A stretch of 35,498 nt of DNA, taken from NCBI GenBank assembly GCA_014381465.1, contig JACNLP010000042.1, positions 128,220 through 163,717 of the forward strand, read 5' to 3'. The translations under genes and the position numbers were made by a program. This DNA is from Flavobacteriales bacterium (GTDB lineage Bacteria; Bacteroidota; Bacteroidia; Flavobacteriales; BACL11). The notes under the pieces were generated by a model, which was given only the letters and a program-made list of their open reading frames with translations, ran no database searches and had not been told where the DNA came from. Shown here one piece after another: positions 17,533 through 24,715 of the stretch (positions are counted from its first letter, which is position 1; each line of letters starts with the position of its first letter).

Positions 17533-18585
17533 TTAAGCGGTTTTTAATTCTTCAAATTTTGGACGATATTCCCAACTCTTTATAGTGTTTCTCAATACTA
17601 TCCACCAGAAGAAGAATAGTGTAGAGATAATTCTTAATATTAATTTCAATGAAGTAAATTCTGACAAATCTAAGCCAAATACTCCACTAGCATCTGTAAG
17701 GCCTAAAATTGATGGAATTCTGTACCAATAATAGCAGGAAATTGCTGCTGCTGCAAAAACTAAAGCAACTTTTGTATAATCTTTTTCTTCAAATAATCTT
17801 CTAAGAATCCAATAAGCAAATAAGGTTATAGAAAAACCTAACATTGGCAAACCATATACTTCATCAAGATTTGCCCACCCTTCCATTCTTGTAGGAAAAT
17901 CGGCAACATTAAACCATCCCCATACAAAACCAGGAAAACCTCCAACAAAAATAAAACTTGCAAATCGACTTATTGCAGATTCTTGATTAGAACTTGGGGT
18001 GATATTATCAGTAGAATCTGCACAAGGACTAATACAATTTACACAAGTTGAGCAATGAGTATTTGGTACTGTTACCAATGGCTTGCTTCCATAGAGTTTT
18101 TCTACTGGAAATACAGGGCAAAGCCCAGAACACCAGCCACTTTTTCCTTGATACAAATACCCAAGTATCAATGCTAAAACGCCTACACCTACAAGTGCTA
18201 TTACTACTGAAAGTCCGCTTGTTTCTACATGGCGTAAAGGCACTAATACATAAAGCAAGATTACACTTATTAAATAAAATATTCCTTGTTGTTTTTGATC
18301 CTGTTGTTTTGCTTTACTAATTCCTAAATATCGAGCAAAAAGTGAAGTAGTTCCCATTGGACAGATATTTCGCCATACTCCAGGAGCAACAGCAAACAAG
18401 AGTGGAGCTGCAAAAATTAATACATTCCAAAAAGCATCACGCCCAAATGACTCTGGTAATGACGGAATAAATCTTAAAGAATCGTTAAGCATTAGAGTAA
18501 GGAACCCAATCCCCAAAATAAATAATAGTACTTGAAGTGCCCTCCAAATTCTCAATCCTTTTTTTGAAATTTCTTTTGTTTCCAT
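17533..18585 (-). CDS. polytopic 4Fe-4S membrane protein (NapH/NosR/FixG style)
   Basis: 350 residues with about eight hydrophobic segments (near 15-33, 52-68, 100-117, 123-143, 208-224, 243-261, 270-287 and 316-335). Cysteine motifs: GVWRNICPMGT near 70, GWCSGLCPVFPVEKLYG near 150-166, and CSTCVNCISPC (CX2CX2CX3C) near 178-188. The first two resemble the CxxxCP repeats of membrane Fe-S proteins that oxidise quinol or pass electrons across the inner membrane (NapH, NosR and FixG types). The third could hold one [4Fe-4S] cluster. The C-terminus lacks a second complete ferredoxin motif. In this operon it is the only inner-membrane redox candidate, so a quinol-to-cytochrome role is plausible but inferred. 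Confidence 0.75.
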   Translation of the reverse strand: METKEISKKGLRIWRALQVLLFILGIGFLTLMLNDSLRFIPSLPESFGRDAFWNVLIFAAPLLFAVAPGVWRNICPMGTTSLFARYLGISKAKQQDQKQQGIFYLISVILLYVLVPLRHVETSGLSVVIALVGVGVLALILGYLYQGKSGWCSGLCPVFPVEKLYGSKPLVTVPNTHCSTCVNCISPCADSTDNITPSSNQESAISRFASFIFVGGFPGFVWGWFNVADFPTRMEGWANLDEVYGLPMLGFSITLFAYWILRRLFEEKDYTKVALVFAAAAISCYYWYRIPSILGLTDASGVFGLDLSEFTSLKLILRIISTLFFFWWIVLRNTIKSWEYRPKFEELKTA

Positions 18586-18591
18586 AGTTAT

Positions 18592-19518
18592 TTAATCAAA
18601 ATGTGCGTATTCATCCGTCATTAGAATCTTCTTTTGTACTTTCTGTAAATCATGATCGTAAAAGAAGGTCTCCATTATTTCTGCTTTTTCTAAAGTTGTT
18701 GGCTCACGAGATAGCATTGTAAGGTACACCCAATTTATCATTCCTTCATAATATTCTCTTGAATTTGTTAAAATCTCAATATAATCTCCTTTGTTTTGTC
18801 CTGGTAAATTAAATAATAATCTTGCTTCATTAAACTCTATCATATTAAAACCATTATCAAATTCATCTGTTGTAGGAAAACGAAAAAACAAATCATCAAA
18901 AGAAGCATTTACAAAATTAAAAGTGTTCATATTTATTAAATCATATATAGCATTGTAGAGCATTCGTGCATACACTTCATTTATTTCAATAACTCCATTC
19001 ATATATAAAACTTCAGATGAAATGATCTTTTTTAACTTATTTACTTCAAATCTTCTTTTATCTATTCCTTGTTGATTTCCTCCCATTAGAGAATCACTTA
19101 AAATTGCTTGCTCTAGAATGTTTATCTCAAAACTTAAATCTTCATTTGAAGCTCCTTCAATCATCCTTGCCTTTGTCATATCATAAATTCTATGATAATA
19201 AGCAGTTTTGTAAATTGTAGTAGAATCACCAATTGCAGTATCTAAAACAGTATTAGTCATTAGCTTTGTAATCAAGCTATCCCTATACTCCATTTTTAAA
19301 TCATTATCTTTTAAATATTTCGCTTCTTCCTCCATTTCAGTATCTAATGGCTCTCTCCCAATTAAATCAATAAAAATACGATTTACATAATTCTCAATAA
19401 GCACGGTAGGGATTTCACCATAATAAGGTGGAGTGTTATTCGGAATTGTTTCAATTTCTTTTTTGCAAGAAGAAACAATAGCTATCATTAATAAAAAAAT
19501 ATAAATTCTATTTTTCAT
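18592..19518 (-). CDS. lipoprotein with DUF1549- and DUF1553-like segments, first gene of the operon
   Basis: 308 residues. The lipobox VSSC is followed by KKE. Near residue 43-60, ENYVNRIFIDLIGREPLDTE matches the N-terminal signature of DUF1549 (VNRLFLDLLGR.PT..E), followed by a helical region LKMEYRDSLITKLMTN, as in the family. Near 267-285, WVYLTMLSREPTTLEKAE matches the LYL..LSR.PT..E signature of DUF1553. The middle is unlike the full-length planctomycete proteins, no cytochrome domain is present, and the total is about a third of the usual length. It looks like a compact fused relative. A promoter -7 box precedes it by 22 nt, and the Fe-S protein gene starts 6 bp after it. Confidence 0.65.
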   Translation of the reverse strand: MKNRIYIFLLMIAIVSSCKKEIETIPNNTPPYYGEIPTVLIENYVNRIFIDLIGREPLDTEMEEEAKYLKDNDLKMEYRDSLITKLMTNTVLDTAIGDSTTIYKTAYYHRIYDMTKARMIEGASNEDLSFEINILEQAILSDSLMGGNQQGIDKRRFEVNKLKKIISSEVLYMNGVIEINEVYARMLYNAIYDLINMNTFNFVNASFDDLFFRFPTTDEFDNGFNMIEFNEARLLFNLPGQNKGDYIEILTNSREYYEGMINWVYLTMLSREPTTLEKAEIMETFFYDHDLQKVQKKILMTDEYAHFD

Positions 19519-19540
19519 TATTTAGTATTTTAATCATTTA

Positions 19541-19572
19541 CAAATTTAGAGTTTTTATACAGAAAAAACATG
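19541..19572 (-). promoter_or_regulatory. probable promoter of the nine-gene operon
   Basis: The minus strand has TAAATTTG (19541-19548), a perfect TAnnTTTG -7 box, 22 nt before the first ATG. Twenty bases upstream is a TG within a short palindrome, AAAAAACATGTTTTTT (19563-19578), at the -33 position, though the full TTG is not present. The palindrome could also be a weak terminator for the upstream gene or an operator. Confidence 0.55.
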
Positions 19573-19584
19573 TTTTTTATCATA

Positions 19585-21312
19585 CTATTTTTTTATTAGC
19601 TTAAAATTATTTATGAAATCTTGTTCTTTAATTTTTATTATATACACTCCCTTATTTAAGCTGTTATTAATTGTAAGTTGATTTGTAACATCATTCCAGC
19701 TTTCTATTAATTTTCCATTTATTTCAAATATCTGAATATCAAATTTTTCATTATTTGGCAAATCAATATTGATTTTTCCACTTGTAGGGTTTGGGTAAAT
19801 CATAACTTTATTTTCAAATAAATCATTAATAGAAGAAGTGCAAGTATCTACATAAACCCAAATATCTTCACGCACCACACAACCATTAGAGTCAATCGCT
19901 TCCAGCAGATACCATGTATCTTGACCTGGAAAATCTACTATCCTGTCTCCTATCATTCCATTATTCCAAGCGTAAGATACAAAACCGGCTGTAGCTTCCA
20001 ACACAATAGAATCCCCCAAGCACAAATAAGGAGGATTAGGAGCAGAATAAATGGTTAAATTTGGAGATGTAAATACATCTACTGTAAGTTCTCCTCTTGC
20101 TGCACATCCATTACTATCAATTGCTTCCACTACATAAGATGTGTTTATTGAAGGAGTTACTACTATTCTATTTGTAGTGTCATTTGTTGACCATACAATA
20201 GAAGTATAGTAAGCGTCAATCTCTAATACAATAGAATCCCCATCACAAATTATTGCAGGATTTACAGAAGAAAAGATATCGATTTCACCGATAGAAACAG
20301 TAAAACACGCACTGTCCGTGCAGCCAGTTGAATCGGTTGCCAAAACACAATATGTGCCGGCTGCTGTTACAATAATAAAGCTGCCAATAGCACCATTTGA
20401 CCAGAGATAAGAAACAAAAGGATTAGATGTAGTTGTTGGTGATGCAAGCAGTGTAGTCGAACTTCCTGAATTGCAAATAACCGAATCCCCAATTATTTCT
20501 ACTTCACAAGCAGTAGTTTGTGGACAAGGCAATAATTGTCCGTTTGGTCCTATTGCACTTGTGTAAGTAAAAATGCCATTTTGCATGGCAATACAGTCGT
20601 TATTATAAATATTTCCATCACAGCCGCAGACTGGCATATAAGTCAGTGGACATACACCAAAACCTCCTGTAGGAATACAGCTTTCACAAATGGTAGTATC
20701 ACATCCTGTTTGTAAATCAGTAATGGTAACACACCACCCAGAGTAAAATGGTTTCTGATTAGAAGATCCTACTGGCGTACCATCATTCCAAGCATAAGTA
20801 TATTGCGACATGCCGTTAACCGTAGCATTCATCATAATTGGAGAAGCTGGAAAAGGAATTGCTACCTGAACCCCTACAAGATTACAGGGAGAAGATGTAG
20901 AAGAAACAGTAAATTGAAAATCTTGATTATCATCTGGAACAATTCCGGGTGTACAAGGAGGTGTGCCAGGGCCGCTTCCAAACCCACTTGTAAGTGTTAA
21001 ATCAAAAGTATAAGTTCCTGCAGCAAGTGGCGGCACTACAAAGGTGTCGGTGGTGTAGCACATTGCTGTAAGAAGACCAAGGCAATGATGAGCGTTAGCC
21101 ATTATTGTATTTCCAACAACCGAGCTACTAGAGGATAGAAGTTCACAATCCGAACTAGAAAATTGCACATCAGCAAATATAAAAACGGTATCGTTAGTAG
21201 TTGGCTGTAAAGGTGCCCATTGGAATATTCCAATTGTTCCTTGTGTTGTTCCTTGTGCAGTTACTCCTAATGAAATAAAAATGTTTAAAGATAAGAATAG
21301 TAGTTTTTTCAT
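19585..21312 (-). CDS. T9SS type A cargo protein with a Kazal-like segment and Ig-like repeats
   Basis: 575 residues with a signal peptide (MKKLLFLSLNIFISLGVTAQ). After an N-terminal beta region, residues about 219-255 read CPLTYMPVCGCDGNIYNNDC followed by IA. The P-V-C-G-C-D-G-x-x-Y-x-N-x-C order is that of Kazal-type serine protease inhibitor domains. Three Cys-containing Ig-like repeats of about 70 residues follow (CNSGSSTTLLAS, CDGDSIVLEIDA and CLGDSIVLEATA, each ending DS.GC). The last 70 residues are a type A sorting domain (IYPNPTSGKINIDL, INGKLIESW, GVYIIKI, NFKLIKK). It is exported to the surface or medium. Whether the Kazal unit inhibits a protease or is only a disulfide scaffold is not known. 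Its stop is 66 bp upstream of the operon's first start. Confidence 0.82.
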   Translation of the reverse strand: MKKLLFLSLNIFISLGVTAQGTTQGTIGIFQWAPLQPTTNDTVFIFADVQFSSSDCELLSSSSSVVGNTIMANAHHCLGLLTAMCYTTDTFVVPPLAAGTYTFDLTLTSGFGSGPGTPPCTPGIVPDDNQDFQFTVSSTSSPCNLVGVQVAIPFPASPIMMNATVNGMSQYTYAWNDGTPVGSSNQKPFYSGWCVTITDLQTGCDTTICESCIPTGGFGVCPLTYMPVCGCDGNIYNNDCIAMQNGIFTYTSAIGPNGQLLPCPQTTACEVEIIGDSVICNSGSSTTLLASPTTTSNPFVSYLWSNGAIGSFIIVTAAGTYCVLATDSTGCTDSACFTVSIGEIDIFSSVNPAIICDGDSIVLEIDAYYTSIVWSTNDTTNRIVVTPSINTSYVVEAIDSNGCAARGELTVDVFTSPNLTIYSAPNPPYLCLGDSIVLEATAGFVSYAWNNGMIGDRIVDFPGQDTWYLLEAIDSNGCVVREDIWVYVDTCTSSINDLFENKVMIYPNPTSGKINIDLPNNEKFDIQIFEINGKLIESWNDVTNQLTINNSLNKGVYIIKIKEQDFINNFKLIKK

Positions 21313-21410
21313 TTTTTAAAAATTTAAATTTTGTGTAAATTTCAGAAAAAAACTAGATAAAAGCAAGGAAATTGAAGAAAAGAAAAATAATCTTATGTAC
21401 TCAAAAGCCT

Positions 21411-22175
21411 TTATCGCACAAATACAAATTCAGAATTGGAAGATAATTCACTATCAAAAGCATAACCTCCCTCATTAAAATCAACTAATTTATTAGGAGA
21501 GGTAATTTTGTTTTTAATGATGTATCTGCACATCATTCCTCTTGCTGATTTTGCAAAAAAGGAAATGACTTTTAGTTTCCCATTTTTGAAATCTTTGAAA
21601 ACAGGAGTAATTAATGGAACTCCTAATTCTTTCATATTTAACACTTTACTGTATTCATTTGAAGCTAAATTAATTAAGAAACTGACTTTATCATTTTTCA
21701 TTTCATTGGTAAAATGATTACTTAAATCATCTCCCCAAAATTGGTATAAAGTGTTTCCTTTTATGGTTGTAAGTTTTGTACCCATTTCCAAACGGTAGCT
21801 TTGCATCAATTCCAGAGGCTTTAGCATGCCATATAATCCTGAAAGTATCCGTAAATGTTTTTGTGCAAAATCAAAATCTTTATTGTTAAAATCATCCGCT
21901 TTTAAGCCTTGATACACATCACCTTTAAAGGTAAGGATGGCTTGTTTGGCATTATCTTGGTGAAATGGTAATGACCAATTACTGTATCTATCAGCATTTA
22001 ATAATCCTAAATTAGGGCTAATTCCCATTAATTTTGACAATTAAGTTGGCGAAAAATCTTTTAAAATATTTGTTAATTCTTTCGCTTTATCTAAAAATAC
22101 ACATTCTGAAAAACTAATGTTGTTTGTGTTTTTACTACTATCAATCTTTTTTGCAGGAGAGATTATGATTTTCAT
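21411..22175 (-). pseudogene. yaaA: yaaA (peroxide stress protein) with one in-frame stop codon
   Basis: Reading from the ATG at 22175 gives MKIIISPAKKIDSSKNTN and so on to KDFSPT, then TAA at 22041-22043, and continues in the same frame with LSKLMGISPNLGLLN to the natural end at 21411. The total of 254 coding positions matches full-length YaaA (about 250-260). All other family motifs are intact: IIISPAKK, FLRILSGLYGMLKP-like (RILSGLYGMLKPLELMQSYR), LEMGTKL, ASNEYSKV, FFAKSARGMMCRYI and GGYAFD. Only one base separates it from a normal SPT-E/Q-L join, since GAA or CAA could have become TAA. Known YaaA proteins limit Fenton-type iron damage under peroxide stress. Possible readings: a recent nonsense mutation, a sequencing error, or an internal start at the TTG at 22040 giving a 209-residue fragment. 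Confidence 0.85.
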
Positions 22176-22194
22176 TTGGATTTGTATTATTGCA

Positions 22195-22202
22195 CAAAAT
22201 TA
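22195..22202 (-). promoter_or_regulatory. -7 box ahead of yaaA
   Basis: TAATTTTG on the minus strand fits TAnnTTTG, 19 nt before the yaaA ATG at 22175, in the short gap shared with the divergent EamA gene. No good -33 element is visible. Confidence 0.4.
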
Positions 22203-22214
22203 CCAATAAATTCC

Positions 22215-23090
22215 ATGTATCATCTAATAGAAAAGTATAAACTTAGTTCACTGCATTTAATGGTCGTTATTTTAGGACTAACTGGTGTATTTGGCAAATT
22301 AATTTCCTTAGATGCCATCCACTTAGTATGGTACCGGATGCTTATTGCTTTTGTTACTTTACTGCTCTTTTTGGTATATAAAAAGCAGTTGTTCTCGGTC
22401 AGCCGCAAAGATTTTTTTGGGATTCTTGGGGTTGGCGCTTTGGTTACTATCCATTGGTTATGTTTTTTTCAATCCATAAAAGTTTCTACCATTTCGGTTG
22501 CGGTAGTCTGTTTGGCCACTTCTTCTCTTTTTTCTGCACTAATTGAACCCTTGTTTTTTAAACGACAACTTTTGAAATATGAAGTATTGATGGGTATAGT
22601 AGTAATTGCTGCATTAATCTTTATTTTAGGAGCAGAAACGCAATATTTTTGGGGTTATTTCTATGGAATAACGGCTGCATTTTTAGGTACTTTATTTACT
22701 CTTTATAATGCAAAATATATTAATAAAGTGGGAGCGGCAAAAATTACAATGATTGAGATGTTGGCGGGTGTGCTAATTATAAGTTGTATTTTATTGTTTC
22801 AGAAAGATTATACTGTTTTTACTTCTCTAATATCAGTAACAGATTTTAGTTACTTGCTGATTTTAGGAACGCTTTGCACTGCAATGGTATTTGTTTGGAT
22901 GACTGAAATAATGAGGCATATTACGCCCTATTCCTTAATTATGGCTGTCAACCTTGAACCAATTTATAGTATCATATTAGCACTTGTCATTTTTGGTGAC
23001 TCTGAGCTGATGAGTACTTCATTCTATATTGGAAGTGGTGTTATCATTGGTATTGTTTTTTTAGAAGGATATCTAAAAAATAAACAATAG
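22215..23090 (+). CDS. EamA-family (DMT superfamily) transporter
   Basis: 291 residues from the ATG at 22215 (MYHLIEKYKLSSLHLMVVIL). The frame is open from a TTG at 22176, directly beside the yaaA start, but the ATG gives the usual short cytoplasmic N-terminus. Ten hydrophobic helices are arranged as two EamA repeats (about 10-140 and 148-288). Recognisable parts are FGKLISLDAIHLVWYRMLIA in the first repeat, FFQSIKVSTISVAVVCLATS, and ITPYSLIMAVNLEPIYSIIL with EP in the second. The EP.y...la.l.fge motif in the last helices is characteristic of drug/metabolite exporters. The substrate cannot be predicted. It is divergent from yaaA with about 39 bp between the starts. Confidence 0.88.
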   Translation: MYHLIEKYKLSSLHLMVVILGLTGVFGKLISLDAIHLVWYRMLIAFVTLLLFLVYKKQLFSVSRKDFFGILGVGALVTIHWLCFFQSIKVSTISVAVVCLATSSLFSALIEPLFFKRQLLKYEVLMGIVVIAALIFILGAETQYFWGYFYGITAAFLGTLFTLYNAKYINKVGAAKITMIEMLAGVLIISCILLFQKDYTVFTSLISVTDFSYLLILGTLCTAMVFVWMTEIMRHITPYSLIMAVNLEPIYSIILALVIFGDSELMSTSFYIGSGVIIGIVFLEGYLKNKQ

Positions 23091-23094
23091 TTTC

Positions 23095-23124
23095 TTGATA
23101 GAGTCGTTTTGATTTTTAATTTTG
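23095..23124 (+). promoter_or_regulatory. complete Bacteroidota-type promoter
   Basis: TTG at 23095-23097, a 19-nt spacer, then TAATTTTG at 23117-23124: both elements of the TTG-N19-TAnnTTTG consensus at the canonical spacing. The -7 box ends 29 nt before the ATG of the thioredoxin-like gene. This is the best promoter in the window. Confidence 0.7.
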
Positions 23125-23153
23125 CGGTTTCTTTTTAAAAAAATAAAATAAAA

Positions 23154-24590
23154 ATGAAAAACATATTATTTCTTATCTGCATTTTGTTTGCTACACTTTC
23201 TAATGCACAAAACTTATCTGAACTTTTAGGGAATACTCAAAAAGGACATAAAATTAGTGGTGAAATAAAAAACATGCAGGACACCACTGTAATTTTGGCA
23301 TACTATTTTGGCGGCAAACAATATGTTACTGATACAGCAGTAGTAACAAATGGAAAATTCACTTTTAGTGGCGACAAACAGTTGGATGGTGGTATTTATT
23401 TAATAATTCTTCCTGGCGGAAAATATTTTGAATTGATTATTTCTGAGCAAAAATTCTCATTTACTACTGATATAAATAATTTGGTAGCTAGTATGAAATT
23501 CAACAATTCAAGAGAAAATGATGCTTTTTATACCTACTTAAATTTTATTACAAGCCAACAGCAAAAAGTAGCGCCTCTTAAAGAAAGGTTAGCAAATGCA
23601 CAAGAAAATGAAAAAAAGAAAATTCAAGAAGAAATAAGTGAAGTAGATAATTTAGTAAGGGATTATCGTGATGATTTTCAAAGCAAGTATAAGGATGTGT
23701 TTTTTAGTAAAATTATAAGTGCCACTACTGATATTGTAATTCCAGAAACGCCATTGGATTCTACTGGAAAACCAAAAGAAAACTTTCCGTTTTACTATTA
23801 CAAAAAACACTTTTGGGACAATATGGATTTTTCAGATAATAAAATGCTCAGAACACCTATTTTCTTCAATAAAATGGATCAGTATTTAGAAAAATTCAGC
23901 CCAAAACATCCAGATTCTATTATCGTTTCAGCTGATATATTGATAGAAAAAGCAAAGGCAAATAAAGAAATTTTTAAATATGTTGTTTCTTATATCACTT
24001 CTACTTATGAGCGTTCTAAAATTATGGGTATGGATGCGGTTTTTGTTCACATGGTTGAAAAATATTATATGACTGGCCAATGCGATTGGGTAAAGGAAAA
24101 ACAATTAAATAAAATAATTGAAAGAGCAAGTAGGATTAGTCCAAATATGATTGGAAAAAAACCACCAAATCTAGTATTTAAGGACACTTCTAATCAGTAT
24201 CATTCTCTTTATCATTTAGAGGCAGAGTACACACTTCTTTACTTTTACGATCCGGATTGTGGGCATTGCAAAAAAGAAACTCCGAAAGTAAAAGCAGTTT
24301 GCGATTCATTAATGGGTGCTGGAATTGATATTAAAGTATTTGCAGTAACTACCGAATTTGATATTGAAAAGTGGAAGGAATTTATAAGAAAATACAATAC
24401 TGGCAACTGGATAAATGTAGGTGATATTCAGTTTGATAAGGAAGGGAATCCTGTAGCTACATCTAATTGGAGAGAACAATACGACATCTACTCTACCCCT
24501 GTAATTTATCTTTTAAATAAAGATAAAGAAATAATTGCCAAACGAATAAATGACAAACAGATTGTAAAAATAATTCAGAGAGAAGAATAA
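23154..24590 (+). CDS. secreted TlpA-like thiol-disulfide protein (DUF4369-DUF5106-thioredoxin)
   Basis: 478 residues with a signal peptide (MKNILFLICILFATLSNAQ). Residues about 30-125 form an N-terminal beta domain of the DUF4369 kind (KISGEIKNMQDTTVILAYYF...GKFTFSG). A charged helical linker follows (AQENEKKKIQEEISEV), then a DUF5106-like helical domain (about 205-330, with FFNKMDQYLEKFSPKHPDSI and YITSTYERSKIMGMDAVFVH). The C-terminal thioredoxin domain has the active site DPDCGHCKKE (C369, C372) and a cis-proline loop STPVIYLLN. It probably acts in the periplasm as a reductant or isomerase, as in cytochrome c maturation or envelope disulfide control. It has its own promoter. Confidence 0.85.
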   Translation: MKNILFLICILFATLSNAQNLSELLGNTQKGHKISGEIKNMQDTTVILAYYFGGKQYVTDTAVVTNGKFTFSGDKQLDGGIYLIILPGGKYFELIISEQKFSFTTDINNLVASMKFNNSRENDAFYTYLNFITSQQQKVAPLKERLANAQENEKKKIQEEISEVDNLVRDYRDDFQSKYKDVFFSKIISATTDIVIPETPLDSTGKPKENFPFYYYKKHFWDNMDFSDNKMLRTPIFFNKMDQYLEKFSPKHPDSIIVSADILIEKAKANKEIFKYVVSYITSTYERSKIMGMDAVFVHMVEKYYMTGQCDWVKEKQLNKIIERASRISPNMIGKKPPNLVFKDTSNQYHSLYHLEAEYTLLYFYDPDCGHCKKETPKVKAVCDSLMGAGIDIKVFAVTTEFDIEKWKEFIRKYNTGNWINVGDIQFDKEGNPVATSNWREQYDIYSTPVIYLLNKDKEIIAKRINDKQIVKIIQREE

Positions 24591-24671
24591 TAATTGATTT
24601 TTATCTTCACTTTCATCCTACATTGGATTTATCAATTTCTTAGAAAGAGGCATGATACAACCTATATTTAT

Positions 24672-24679
24672 TATATTTG
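24672..24679 (+). promoter_or_regulatory. -7 box ahead of rarA
   Basis: TATATTTG fits TAnnTTTG and lies 36 nt before the ATG at 24716. No TTG lies at the normal -33 spacing. Confidence 0.4.
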
Positions 24680-24715
24680 TTTTCCAAAAGAAAGCTGTTA
24701 TCAAAAGTAACCTTT

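Larger units (their letters stand above)
8542..19518 (-). other. nine-gene cell-envelope operon (putative redox module)
   Basis: Nine minus-strand genes with spacings, from the promoter end, of 6, 11, 12, 10, 3, -20, 21 and -4 bp. Products in order: DUF1549/1553-like lipoprotein, 4Fe-4S membrane protein, alginate-export-type porin, short lipoprotein, Tat-exported DUF1501-like protein, CX4CH cytochrome lipoprotein, lipoprotein, T9SS type B CUB/MAM protein, small membrane protein. A -7 box sits 22 nt before the first start, and no internal terminator was found. The combination spans the inner membrane, periplasm, outer membrane and cell surface. The shared transcript is inferred from spacing. 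Confidence 0.75.

Noticed and set aside
8542-19518. Operon as a PUL-like or alginate-degradation locus because of the alginate-export-type barrel
   Set aside because: No SusC/SusD pair, glycoside hydrolase or polysaccharide lyase is present; the barrel family name reflects fold similarity only.
19563-19578. AAAAAACATGTTTTTT palindrome as a terminator
   Set aside because: The stem is nearly all A-T with almost no loop, so it is not a convincing intrinsic terminator; kept only as a possible promoter-region palindrome.
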